Assembly (NCBI RefSeq): GCF_026151205.1
Contig: NC_087072.1
Span: forward strand, 21,110,103 to 21,170,102
Reading direction: 5' to 3'
DNA: 60,000 bases
Origin: Bolinopsis microptera
Taxonomy: Eukaryota; Ctenophora; Tentaculata; Lobata; Bolinopsidae
This document shows, in pieces, positions 12,286 to 22,003 of this stretch (within the stretch, counting starts at the first letter, position 1; each line of letters opens with the position of its first letter). A model generated the notes under the pieces. It was not told where the DNA came from, ran no database searches, and worked only from the letters and a program-made list of their open reading frames with translations. The translations under genes were made by a program, and so were the position numbers.

Positions 12286-13171
12286 ACAACAATAAGATTT
12301 GAGGCATTGAAAAGTTTTTTGAGAGTACGCAGATTCGAAAAAATATATATTTTCTTTTTGGATAATTTTGGAAATTTTGAGAAGTCTGTCACTGTAGTAC
12401 CGATATTTCAGTAATTTTAAATGTTTTTTGACTGATTTTTTACTGAACATTATTTACAATCCGTACAAGAAGCCCTTCAAAGGATTTTTATAATCAAACA
12501 TTAAATGACGAAGTTACAAACCAAACAAGGTCGAGAAAAGCAAAATTGAAATCTTTGCAAAAAATCAAAGTTTTATATTTTACCTATCACCCAGCACCCA
12601 GGTCATAACATATCGCTATTCGCTTCAAAAATTTTTGTGAATGTAGGCTCTGATGATCATATCCAACTTTTTGAAACAGGATTTCTATCTTTTGAGGCAA
12701 AGCCAAAATATGGCTTGTCATACGTTGTATGACATGCCGCGCACGAGTGCGCGGCTCCCCCCTGTATCGTAGAAACGCTACAGGGGTTGACCATTGTTAA
12801 TGATCTGGCCCGGCGCGCGCTACTTCGTAGCTCTTGCCATCGGGCCAACGTTTCGAGAAGAAAGCGTTGGCCATCGGGCCAACGTTTCGAGAAGAAAGCG
12901 GCGCGCGCTACTTCGAAGAAACTTAGACGAGTAACATCCGTCAACTACAGGGGGAAACGACAATGGGGGTCACGACGTGATACAAAAAATGGCAGATTTA
13001 TTGTTTAAATGATGTTCAGTCAAAAAATCAGTAAAAAACTTTTAAATTGACAAAATTATCGGTTTTTCAGTGACAGACTTCTCAAAATTACCAAAAATAA
13101 AATATATATTTTTTGGAACGTGCGTACTCTCAAAAAAATGTTCAATGCCTCAAATCTTATTTAATTGTTGT
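12286..13171. mobile_element. Foldback element inserted into the end of a larger foldback
   Basis: The ends are ACAACAAT and ATTGTTGT. The outer about 170–190 bp on each side are inverted copies of each other (12286–12455 against 13008–13171), sharing AAGATTTGAGGCATTG, TTTTTTGAGAGTACG and TGAGAAGTCTGTCACTG. The centre holds the hairpin cassette at 12717–12985. Removing this block brings AAGTATAGATT next to AGTAC. That restores the inverted match to GTACTAAATCTATACTT at the right end of the neighbouring palindrome (15677–15693), so this is a later insertion. Confidence 0.78.
12717..12985 (-). repeat. Multi-hairpin cassette, copy H1 (minus orientation)
   Basis: Perfect or near-perfect short palindromes follow one another. 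GTCATAC-GTT-GTATGAC is at 12717–12733, CCGCGCAC-GA-GTGCGCGG at 12737–12754 and CTGTATCGT-AGAA-ACGCTACAG at 12762–12783 (one mismatch). At 12959–12985 lies GACAATGGGGGTCACG followed by ACGTGATACAA. Between them are a 34-bp tandem duplication (near 12838–12898, TCGGGCCAACGTTTCGAGAA) and a GCGCGCGCTACTTCG block at 12901–12915. The same order occurs, reversed, at 41736 and 57747–58256. Confidence 0.82.
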
Positions 13172-13174
13172 AAT

Positions 13175-15680
13175 TAGTACATAACAGACAGATCCGTTTG
13201 AAAAAATCAATCTGCCGACACACAAAGCTTACAAAGGATTTTTGACGTTTTTGAGTCCTAATAGATGTCCTTTATGGCTGACCAACTTTTCCAAACTTTT
13301 CCACGTGTCTTAAGGCCACTTTTTGCCACTTTACCACTTTTTACCACCTTTCTTGTTTGTCGAATATCTTTAGTTGTGAACATCGTAAAAGGTTGCAGTT
13401 CAATAGAGTTTGTTCATATTACCATGAAGAAAAACTTTTGTTACAACAATTTTTACGTCAGATAATCAGTTAATTGGATAATTATCAATTAGCAAAATTC
13501 TAAAAAATTTGTATTGGCTCAAAACGATCGGAATAGCCTAAAACTCGGAGAAAAGTAGTTTTATAAAAACTTTGAAAATTTTTCACTCACATTTTTTTAC
13601 GAGACTTGAAAATTTCGAAGATTCAAAATATTTTTTTCCGCCAAAAGTGATCAAATTGTATGAAACGCGGAGAAAAATGCTTTTCAAAAAAACTTAGTGA
13701 ATTTTTCGTTTCAAGAATACTTAAATCACCAATATTCGTAGTTGGAGTTCAGTAAATCGCGGCATATTTTAGTAATCAGGAATTACTAAGTGAAAAGGTC
13801 TGAAACTGAAAAACGTTAACCATACGATATAAGAGTTTCATAACTAATTACAATACAGCCTTATCGATTTTTACAGAAACTGCACCAATGGCACAGTCAA
13901 GATCGAAAGACGAAACGATAGCCTGCTGTACTATCATTTTATTGATTTCAATGATGAATCAGTGGGGTTAAGATAATCACATTTGTAATAAATAAAACCT
14001 CTCTGTGTACCGTCAATTGTGCTAATCTAAACCGGCCTACCTGGATTACCAAACCTCTTCTTTTCCTTAACAATCAAACCAAGTTGTTCATATCGCATTT
14101 GGTGGGCGATGTAATTACATATCGAGCTGTATTCAATCACAATACGACACAATGCAATACGTGTATATTATATTATGGCCCTTAATGAGGTATATATAAT
14201 ATGAAACGTTCTATACTGTACACTTCTTGTTTCTCCCGTGAGAGGCCCGGTATGGAGAGGTTTTACAGTTTATCACGAAAAGGTCTACTTGGCCTCATGG
14301 CTCTTTGACAGCTCAAAGAAGGCAAAAAAAGACCAGAAAGCTTAAAATGTCAACTCGCTCTTTTCAATGCTCTTCGATCTGTCCCACATTAATCCCGAGC
14401 TGATCATCATGGGCCCCGAATATCCTGCGGAAAGAACCTGTATTTTTACTTCACAACGTCCGGATTTCAAATCAACATTTCGAATCAACATCCTTTCTGA
14501 TTATGATCTGTCTCAATTTCCAAAATATCCTGACTCTCGTGGAACATTTCACTGAAGGAATTATTACCGGTTCTTTACTACCCCTTGCCCGACGCTCGTA
14601 TCTAAATCTTATCCTTGCCCGTATGTTACCCTGGTTGATTTTACTTTTAGCCGACCCTGACATATGGGGGTGATTTTATCCCGCATAGCAAATGAAGCGG
14701 TATGAAGTACAATACAAAACAAGTCACAGTAGATGTTGGAAGGAGTATTTACACTTGCTTCCTGCACCTGGCTGTTCCTTAGTTTCCCTGGTCTGTTCTT
14801 GCCTTCTTGTTTTTGCCTTCTTCGAACTGTAAATGAGCCAAGAGGCCAAGTCTACGTTTTCGTGATAAACTGTAAAACGTCTCTATATCGGGTTTCTCAC
14901 GGTATTAAGTGTTTCATAAACCTCATTAAGGGCCATAATATAATATACACGTATTGTGCCGTATTGTGATTGAATACAGCTCGATCTGTACTTACATCGC
15001 CCACCAAATGCGATATGATTATGAACAACTTGGTTTGATTGTTGAGGAAAAGAAGAGGTCTGGTAATCCAGGTAGGCAGGTTTAGATTAGCACAATTGAC
15101 GGTACAGAGAGGTTTTATTTATTACAAATGTGATTATCTTAACCCCACTGATTCATCATTGAAATCAATAAAATGATAGTACAGCAGGCTATCGTTTCGT
15201 CTTTCGATCTTGACTGTGCCATTGGTGCAGTTTCTGTGAAAATCGATAAGGCTGTACTGTAATTAGTTATGAAACTTTTAAAATTTTCAAAGTTTTTCTA
15301 AAACTACTTTTCTCCGAGTTTTAGGCTATTCCGATCGTTTTGAGCCAATACAAATTTTTTAGAATTTTGCTAATTGATAATTATCCAATTAAATGATTTT
15401 CTGACGTAAAAATTGTTAGAACAAAAGTTTTTCTTCATGGTAATATGAACAAACTTTTTGAACTGCAACCTTTTACGATGTTCACAAGTAAAGATATTCG
15501 ACAAACAAGAAAGGTGGTAAAAAGTGGTTAAGTGGCTAAAAGTGGCCTTAAGACACGTGGAAAAGTTTGGAAAAGTTGGTCAGCCATAAAGGACATCTAT
15601 TAGGACTCAAAAACGTCAAAAGTCCTTTATAAGCTTTGTGTGTCGGCAGATCGATTTTTTTCAGACGGATCTGTCTGTAC
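13175..15680. mobile_element. Large foldback (palindromic) element, arms of about 1.1 kb
   Basis: The sequence from AGTACATAACAGACAGATCCG reads back in reverse complement as GGATCTGTCTGTAC at 15668–15680. The match continues inwards for over 1 kb, for example TTGGCTCAAAACGATCGGAA against TTCCGATCGTTTTGAGCCAA, and CCTTAATGAGG against CCTCATTAAGG. The arms are diverged, not identical. About 240 bp near 13575–13815 in the left arm have no partner on the right. The loop, roughly 14350–14780, holds only short ORFs with no recognisable product. Confidence 0.85.
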
Positions 15681-15700
15681 TAAATCTATACTTTATACTT

Positions 15701-16273
15701 ACTAATAAATTGATGAAGGCTTGTGCTTCAGGAAAAATACTTCTCGCATCGTGCAGATAAATGTGCGTAACTGATTGTAATAATTAACTTCATGAGATTA
15801 AAAGCGATCCCGATCATTAATTTCATTTCATATTTAATTTTACCGATAACGAACAGCTAGAGGGGCGCACGCGCGCGTAGAAATAGGCGGGAGTGTCCAT
15901 AAAATTCATCTTCGCGCCCCACAACTTATTGATAGAGACCCTTTTGTAGAAATGTTCGTAACGTACTAATGGACGTTACTAAGAGATTTTTGAGGTAATT
16001 CTGATTGATAGAGTAGACCATTTTCTTGAAAGGTTCGTACGAATGGAAAGTTATAAGAGTGATTTTGAAGTTATCCTGAAATAATGTCCATTTTACCTTC
16101 ACACAGACATCGAACGCTGTAAGAAGATGACGATCAGACCTCATTATTGATGATCCCGCTCGTCGGAGAAGATAAAGGCCTTGCTCAGCAATGGGTAGGG
16201 TTTGCAGTTTAGATAGCCATGTGGCACGCTGCAACTAAATTATTCGAGATTCTTCTCGAATAATTTTCAAGAC
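15701..16273. other. Spacer, no gene recognised
   Basis: No supported feature except a short hairpin, ATTCGAG…CTCGAAT, near 16243–16262. It sits just upstream of the ORF at 16274. Confidence 0.45.
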
Positions 16274-16762
16274 TTGATGTCAACTTATTATCGGAGAAAA
16301 ATACGATTTATAAAGGAGCAACCTAACATTCTACCTACTCCTCATTTCTTAAGACAGAACTCCTATTTCGACATAAAGTTTCTCAATCCCAATTCTGAGT
16401 CTTATCTCTCATCATCAACAGAAAAAATATACGAGAGAGCTGAGACTCAGAAGCGGAGGTTATACATCGAGAGAATATTGAATGTCGAACATGGGAGTTT
16501 CTGTCCACTGGTGTACTCTGTCACGGGTGGCAGCGGGCCAGAAGCGAGAACATTTTTTAGATTACTGTGTGAGAAAATAAGTTATAAAACTCAACAAAAT
16601 TATTCAGATGTTGTCAATTTTTTAAGATGTAAATTATCATTTATTATCAGGAAGCTGGTTCTCCTGTGTATAAGAGGAACCAGATCTTCTGTCAATTCAG
16701 TTGACAAAAGTTGTGAAAGCGACTTTGAGTTCGCATGCTTTGTATCAAAGCTTAGCTAATTA
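16274..16762 (+). CDS. Transposon-derived fragment, C-terminal region, 161 residues
   Basis: The middle of the product (YIERILNVEHGSFCPLV, VTGGSGPEARTFFRLL, FLRCKLSFIIRKLVLLC and IRGTRSS) follows the pattern E-x-G-x-F-x-PLV…GG-x-G-x-EA…R-x-K-L-SF…C-x-RG-x-RS. I associate that pattern with the C-terminal tails of reverse-transcriptase ORFs in invertebrate retrotransposons. No reverse-transcriptase catalytic motif is present, so this is a remnant or 5'-truncated copy. A hairpin, GAGTCC-TAT-GGACTC, follows the stop within 25 bp. The Met at 16274 is simply the first in the open frame. Family assignment is from memory of the pattern and moderate at best. Confidence 0.5.
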
Positions 16763-18277
16763 TGAGTCCTATGGACTCAATTAATTGTTGATTCAAATCT
16801 GGTCGATATACATTGTTGTAAATTATATTGTTATATATTATTCTATTTGTTTTTTTTATCAAAAAAATTTCTTAAGACATCCACTACATGATGTTGCTCT
16901 ACCAATTCGACTTATGTCCCTTAAGCGCTTTTAACTACCGTTCACCGAACCTTGACTGCGGCTTTGTTAACAAGGTTTGGCCGGTAGAGGGTCCGCAGTA
17001 GTCCCATTACCTTTGTATTGCTGTTCCACTACTAAATTATCCTGAAATAAATAGAACTAACCTTTGTCATGATCACAGTGCACTCTGCAGTTATTTGTTG
17101 TTTGTTAAATCCCACATAGTGAGGGATTTTTTCTCGCATCCTGGAATGCTGCCAATATAAACATCTCATTTTCAAATCTCCAATTGTTTCAAGAACTCAT
17201 TTTTCAGCGGTAAGCCGTTATTTATTATTTTTATTAAGAATTATCATCGTTGTTTTAACTTTGTTGAGGGCAAAATAAAGTGATAATTGCGAAATTGTTC
17301 GAAATGAAAATGAGTTTTGATTTTTAAACACCATAATATGCAAAAATACCATTATTAACGGTTTCCCTAAAATACAGATGAGAGATTAATTAATTAAATA
17401 TTTTAAGTCTAATGTAATGAACTAGGAAGGTAATTAAAAACGGTGACCCAGATTTTGATTTAAGGGTACCGTTATGGATGAAGGTTTAACCAATCGTTAA
17501 ACAGTGCCCTCTTTCTGAGAGTATTTCCTTTTCCTTTCATAGTTTAAAATTATAACCGGTCGTTCACATATTACGTAATCAGTCGAGGGGGGGGGGGGGG
17601 GGGGGAAGGGGGGAAGGGGGAGGGGTTCCAAATGCTTACGCTAGTGTAATTTGACACAATAGCTATGGGTCAATCTGATTACGGAGGGGGGAGAGATTGT
17701 CCAAAACAAAGGTCAAAATAAGTTCAAAAAGTGGCACCTTAACACATCAGTTTAAGTTACATATTATTAATTCTCTGGGGCCGGGGGTTTCTTCATGTGC
17801 TTGCTGCCCGCTTGCTGTGACAAGATAATCAGGGCCCCTGTCCATGTCGTATGTCCGGAGCAAAAGGGCAAGGTGTCCATCCAAATCACAATCACCCGGA
17901 GACCGCAAGGGCAGAGGGGCAAAATCGCCAGAGGCGGAGATTTTTTGAGTTATGGTGCCCTAAAATCATGCTAAAATACCCTTCTAGAGACGCCACAGGC
18001 AAGTTTGATGCAGTTTAGAATCGCTTTGAAAATAATTAGATATGGGAGTCTGAAGGCTCTTGAGATGATCACCAAAATTAAAGGAATGCTGGCTGCTGGC
18101 AGATAATTTGGAGCAAAATGATCAATTGTATTGCTCTCTGGGACTTCCAAACAGGTTGAATTAACCTCTCTCAATACAAGTTAAATTTCCTTCAGGTTAA
18201 TCTTTTCACTTGAACTTTTTCCTAAAATTTAACCTGGCGTTCAAATTCTAACGTAAGGAGGGAGGATGAGAAGGTAC
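16763..18277. other. Intergenic, with a G-run
   Basis: No gene recognised. A pure G tract lies at 17586–17605 followed by further G-rich sequence to about 17623. Another A/G-rich stretch is near 17885–17940. The minus-strand ORF at 17971–18174 has no recognisable content and no splice link to the F-box gene was found. Confidence 0.5.
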
Positions 18278-19538
18278 TTATTTACAGTGGTGCCCCAAAA
18301 AATGATTACGTAATATGTCATCGACCCCTAAAACATCAAAAAATGGAAATTCGATTTTTTTGCCATAACTTCGAGAAAGACGGCCATTTACAGAGACAAA
18401 ATGGTTACTTTCTTGAAAAAAATGGTTACTTACTAAATGCCTTTTATAATGATAATAAACGTCTGAACCCACTACCTGAAGATAGTTTGGAGAAATTATT
18501 TTATAAAGTGGAAGACATTTCTTATGTAATGAGTGAAAACCCTTGAGCATGATTATTAACGTCAAGGGACCTGCCCTCAGCACCGAATTGCACTCCTTAA
18601 GAGCTTCTTCAAACGGATTGTCCTCATATCCGTTATTTGCTGTCCTAAGTGATGCTGACATAACTAAGGTTTTGAAGTTGGGTCCAGCATTACCAATAAA
18701 CAGAGCAAGATCGTCTTTATCGAAATTAACATTAAACATTGATAAATATTCCAATGCTTCCAAATGTGGTAGCAGGTTGGATGCAACACATCGGAAGCTC
18801 AAAGCTGGGTCATGTTCTGGAAATATCTTCATAAGTCTTCGTGCATTATACTCCCTACATTGATCGTTCTCCCAGTCTTTCGGAAGTCCATCTAAGCAAA
18901 GTCTTTTGAGACACTTCAGTTTTTTAAGATTCTCCAATTTTTCCGCCGGGATCCAGCAGTTAGATAAATGCAACTCCTCAAGCAACAAACAGTGACGTGA
19001 TAAAATATCCACAATGTCAAAGTCATTTTCAGAAAAGTGGTAATTCCCAGATAAATCAAGTACTTTAACATTGGGCATTAGCTTCAAAATCGAAATCATA
19101 AAAGCAGAATGTGAAACATTTCTTTCTGAAGTTACACGTTTCAAGTTATTGTAAGAAAGAAAAACTTTCATATTATGCAGCTCTGGTAGGCCGCTATAAT
19201 CCATTGTCACGACATTGTCACTCACTGGGTAAGTTCCTGATAAGTTCAAGTACTCCAGAGTTGAAGCAAAGTTTCTCATAATGAACTGTACGACAGATGT
19301 ATCCAGCTTTGTAGTATTTGTAATCTCAACTGATTTTAAAGGATTAGCTAAGGAAAGCTTATCTGGAAGTATTGTTGGCCAATTGAAATTTGGAGAATTA
19401 GGCCCCAAGTTCTGGTGTATAGAAAGGTGAGCTAACTGTTTTGTGTTCATCAGCAAATTGTTCATCGCTGTTTTGTTATCTTGACAATCTAATCCAGCTC
19501 CATTCAGAATTATAAATAAACTTGCCAATCTTGGCGCT
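18278..19538 (-). CDS. F-box/LRR protein, C-terminal part (gene split by an insertion)
   Basis: This 416-residue open frame continues the F-box ORF at 20598–21156. It contains leucine-rich repeats typical of FBXL-type substrate receptors: TLEYLNLSGTYPVSD, LMPNVKVLDLSGNYHF, LLLEELHLSNCWIP, LKCLKRLCLDGLP and LPHLEALEYLSMFNV. Its true start is not here; the frame enters through the 11-bp sequence AGCGCCAAGAT (minus strand), shared with the upstream part. Without the insertion the two halves join in frame (…RDKLAPR then LASLFIILNG…) to give about 602 residues. Leucine-rich repeats would bind the ubiquitylation substrate; F-box proteins act in SCF ligases. As it stands, this part is separated from its promoter and F-box by about 1.06 kb. 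Confidence 0.82.
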
Positions 19539-20597
19539 TGGTAGGGTGAGAATCCTTGCCACGTTTTTGGTCAGCTTCGCCGGGGCTCATGTCTTTCCTC
19601 GAGGGAGCATTAGTGTCTACAGAAAAACTGACAAATCCTAGCGAAGTCCAATCCGAACCACATCTTCCATCAGAGGTGGTGCGGGGTCAGCTGGTTACTG
19701 AACGGATTGGCCTGGAGAAAAGCATAGTCCTGTTATTCTAAAGTTAACCATAGAGGGGGTCAGGCGCTGTTCGCTCACGGCTGGTTCTTGGAGCCAACAC
19801 CCTCGGCCCCACAGAAGTGGGAGCACTGTCGGTGGTGGCACACCCAGATAACGGACAGTGTCTCTCCTTCTTTCTTCTTGGACTTACATTGTTGCTGGTG
19901 AGTCAGCTGGCAACAGTGTACCATACTTTCATATTCATGTTTTCTTCCCCACTTCTCCTACACCTCACTTTTACTCACTCATTCACTCACATGCCGCCTT
20001 AGGGCCGCTACCAGTTAGAGGGGATCTAACAATCAGACAAACTGCCAGCTATTGGAGATATAGCACTTAGATTATTACCAGCAAACGTAAAATTAGCAAT
20101 AATTACGTGAACAAAGAAATTGCCAAATTGCGACAAAAAAGGGTCTACTCAAAATTCAAATATCGCATGTAAATTCGTGATTCAGCACTTTTATTTAGTA
20201 TAGCGCGGAAATTGAGCCGCGCAAAGACAAAGATTTAACACAAAAACAACAAAGATATGGGAGAATTACATCATAGGCTCAGGCATGCCTGGTAGGTTCC
20301 TGTCAGCCCACTAGAATGACAGGGGGCAGCCTGTTCTATCGAGTACCCGGGAGAACATCCAGGCATGGGTGGTGTTCTCCCGTGAACGAGCATTATGACA
20401 GTTTCCCTTACGGGAAACGTCGCTCACCAGGCTTTATCCTCTGGAGGGGCGGGATCACTAGCCCATGCCAAGTGACCCAAACCTACTGACACCTACAACC
20501 AGAGGAACCCCAATAGACGTTAGTCACTAATTGACGGACGTAGCCTCCCAATAGGGAGGTAAAGTGGGTGCCCCAACATAAAAAAAAAAAAAAAAAA
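19539..20597 (+). mobile_element. Poly-A retroposon inserted in the F-box/LRR gene
   Basis: The element ends in a run of about 17 A (20581–20598) and is flanked by the direct repeat ATCTTGGCGCT at 19528–19538 and 20598–20608. A poly-A tail with an 11-bp target duplication is the mark of target-primed retroposition. The body, about 1.06 kb, has no long ORF and is GC-richer than its surroundings. Its 3' part contains the imperfect palindromic stretch CCCGGGAGAACA…TGTTCTCCCG (20347–20382). It looks like a SINE or a non-coding end of a non-LTR element. Confidence 0.87.
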
Positions 20598-21156
20598 ATC
20601 TTGGCGCTAATTTGTCTCGTATGACTGCCAAAATAGTCATATCTGATAGTAATTTTTCGGCAAGCTTCAAATTCATCAAATTAGGAAGTTTGTCGCTCAA
20701 ATATGATAAGTGATCTGCTTTGATACCAACCACACGGTACAACGACAAAGTAGTCAAGCTTCCACAGTTTAGCGATAAAGCTGACACAACGTTATCCATT
20801 TGATGCGCTTTAAGCAACGAATTCACTTTATAATAGATCTGGTTATTCCTGACTATACTTCCCTTTATATATTTTAGGTTGCAAAAAACAGAAAAACATG
20901 AAATCCGAGAAATCTTCTGCAAGCACAGATTATACCATCTGCGGCAAACCAAACTCAGCCTAAAAAGTTCCACAACATGGAGATAGGACAGTATCATATC
21001 TAGCGTATCATCATTCAGGACATGTAAAGTTACAAGTTCCTCGTTCTCAGCAGTAGTGTCAACTTCATTAAACAGGGGGTGGTGGTAAACTTCTGACTCT
21101 ACTGATGATAGACACTGTCGCTTGGCTGTGTGCTCGTCATAATCTGATGAACCCAT
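20598..21156 (-). CDS. F-box/LRR protein, N-terminal part
   Basis: ATG at 21154–21156 begins about 186 native residues before the insertion. The F-box is at residues about 46–80: LNDDTLDMILSYLHV then ELFRLSLVCRRWYNLC, with the usual Leu/Ile pattern and the WY near the end. The start of the leucine-rich repeat region follows (SLNCGSLTTLSLYRVVG, LPNLMNLKLAEKL). The F-box binds SKP1. Native coding ends at …DKLAPR; beyond that the frame reads six Phe from the poly-A tail and about 17 foreign residues before a stop. If expressed, the product would be an F-box with hardly any substrate-binding domain. No other frame damage is seen, which suggests the insertion is recent or polymorphic. Confidence 0.85.
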
Positions 21157-22003
21157 AGTGTTATCTGCAACTGTAAACTTTACCTATAATAAGACATGTG
21201 AGTTATCTGACATAGATTTCCAGAATCTGGATTGAAACAATAAGTAAACTTTATTATAGGTATTAGGCAGGTTTCAAATTATGGTTGCTGCTTCTTGTGA
21301 ATGGGTAGCTTGTTTCTCCAGAAATGTCCTGGTACAGCTAATTCTGAGCTGAACATGATCTTAGTTTCTAAGCCTGGCCGAAGCTGTATAATATACTACT
21401 AAAGGTGTGTAAGCGTTACAAAATATGAAAAATAATATTTTCCCATGTCAGTCCCATTTTCAAACATGATATTTCCTGAATAGAAGAGAAATTTCACAGA
21501 TTTGACGGTATTTTTGTCCAGTGACCAATTAGTCATTTAACTATGGATGGCACGAGAACCAATTAAGGTACTGGAAGTCCCGACGCGACGAAGGCTACGT
21601 AAAATGGAAAATCACCAAAATACACTACCGATGTAGTACATTTTCAAATTGAATCAACTTTCCTAGACCGACACAGGTTTGTAATAGTAAGCAGTAAAGA
21701 GAACTGTATTGGTGGATAAAACTAAATAAATTTACAAAATATCAGATAAGTTTAAAATTATACGACCTCCTCAAGCTCACATTTTATAAGTTAAAGAGAT
21801 AACAAGTAATATGATAAAGTTTTGTTGCATAAATAAGGATAAATTAGTTGACTAATAGTAGCTATCATATCATAATCGTTAAGATCTATTAAAATATTGA
21901 ATATCCCAGAGTTTAAACAGATTGGTTAAAACAAAAAAGTTCAAATTAAATAATAATTGACAATTTACGTTGACACAGTCTAGTTAGTAGCAGTTGTTTC
22001 ACT
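21157..22003. other. Spacer between the F-box gene and the 3' end of CDT1
   Basis: No coding content recognised. It contains the 5' flank of the minus-strand F-box gene and the 3' flank of the minus-strand CDT1 gene. Confidence 0.5.

Noticed and set aside
13265-14969. Short ORFs inside the large palindrome
   Set aside because: None resembles a known protein, and those in the arms are not preserved in the opposite arm.
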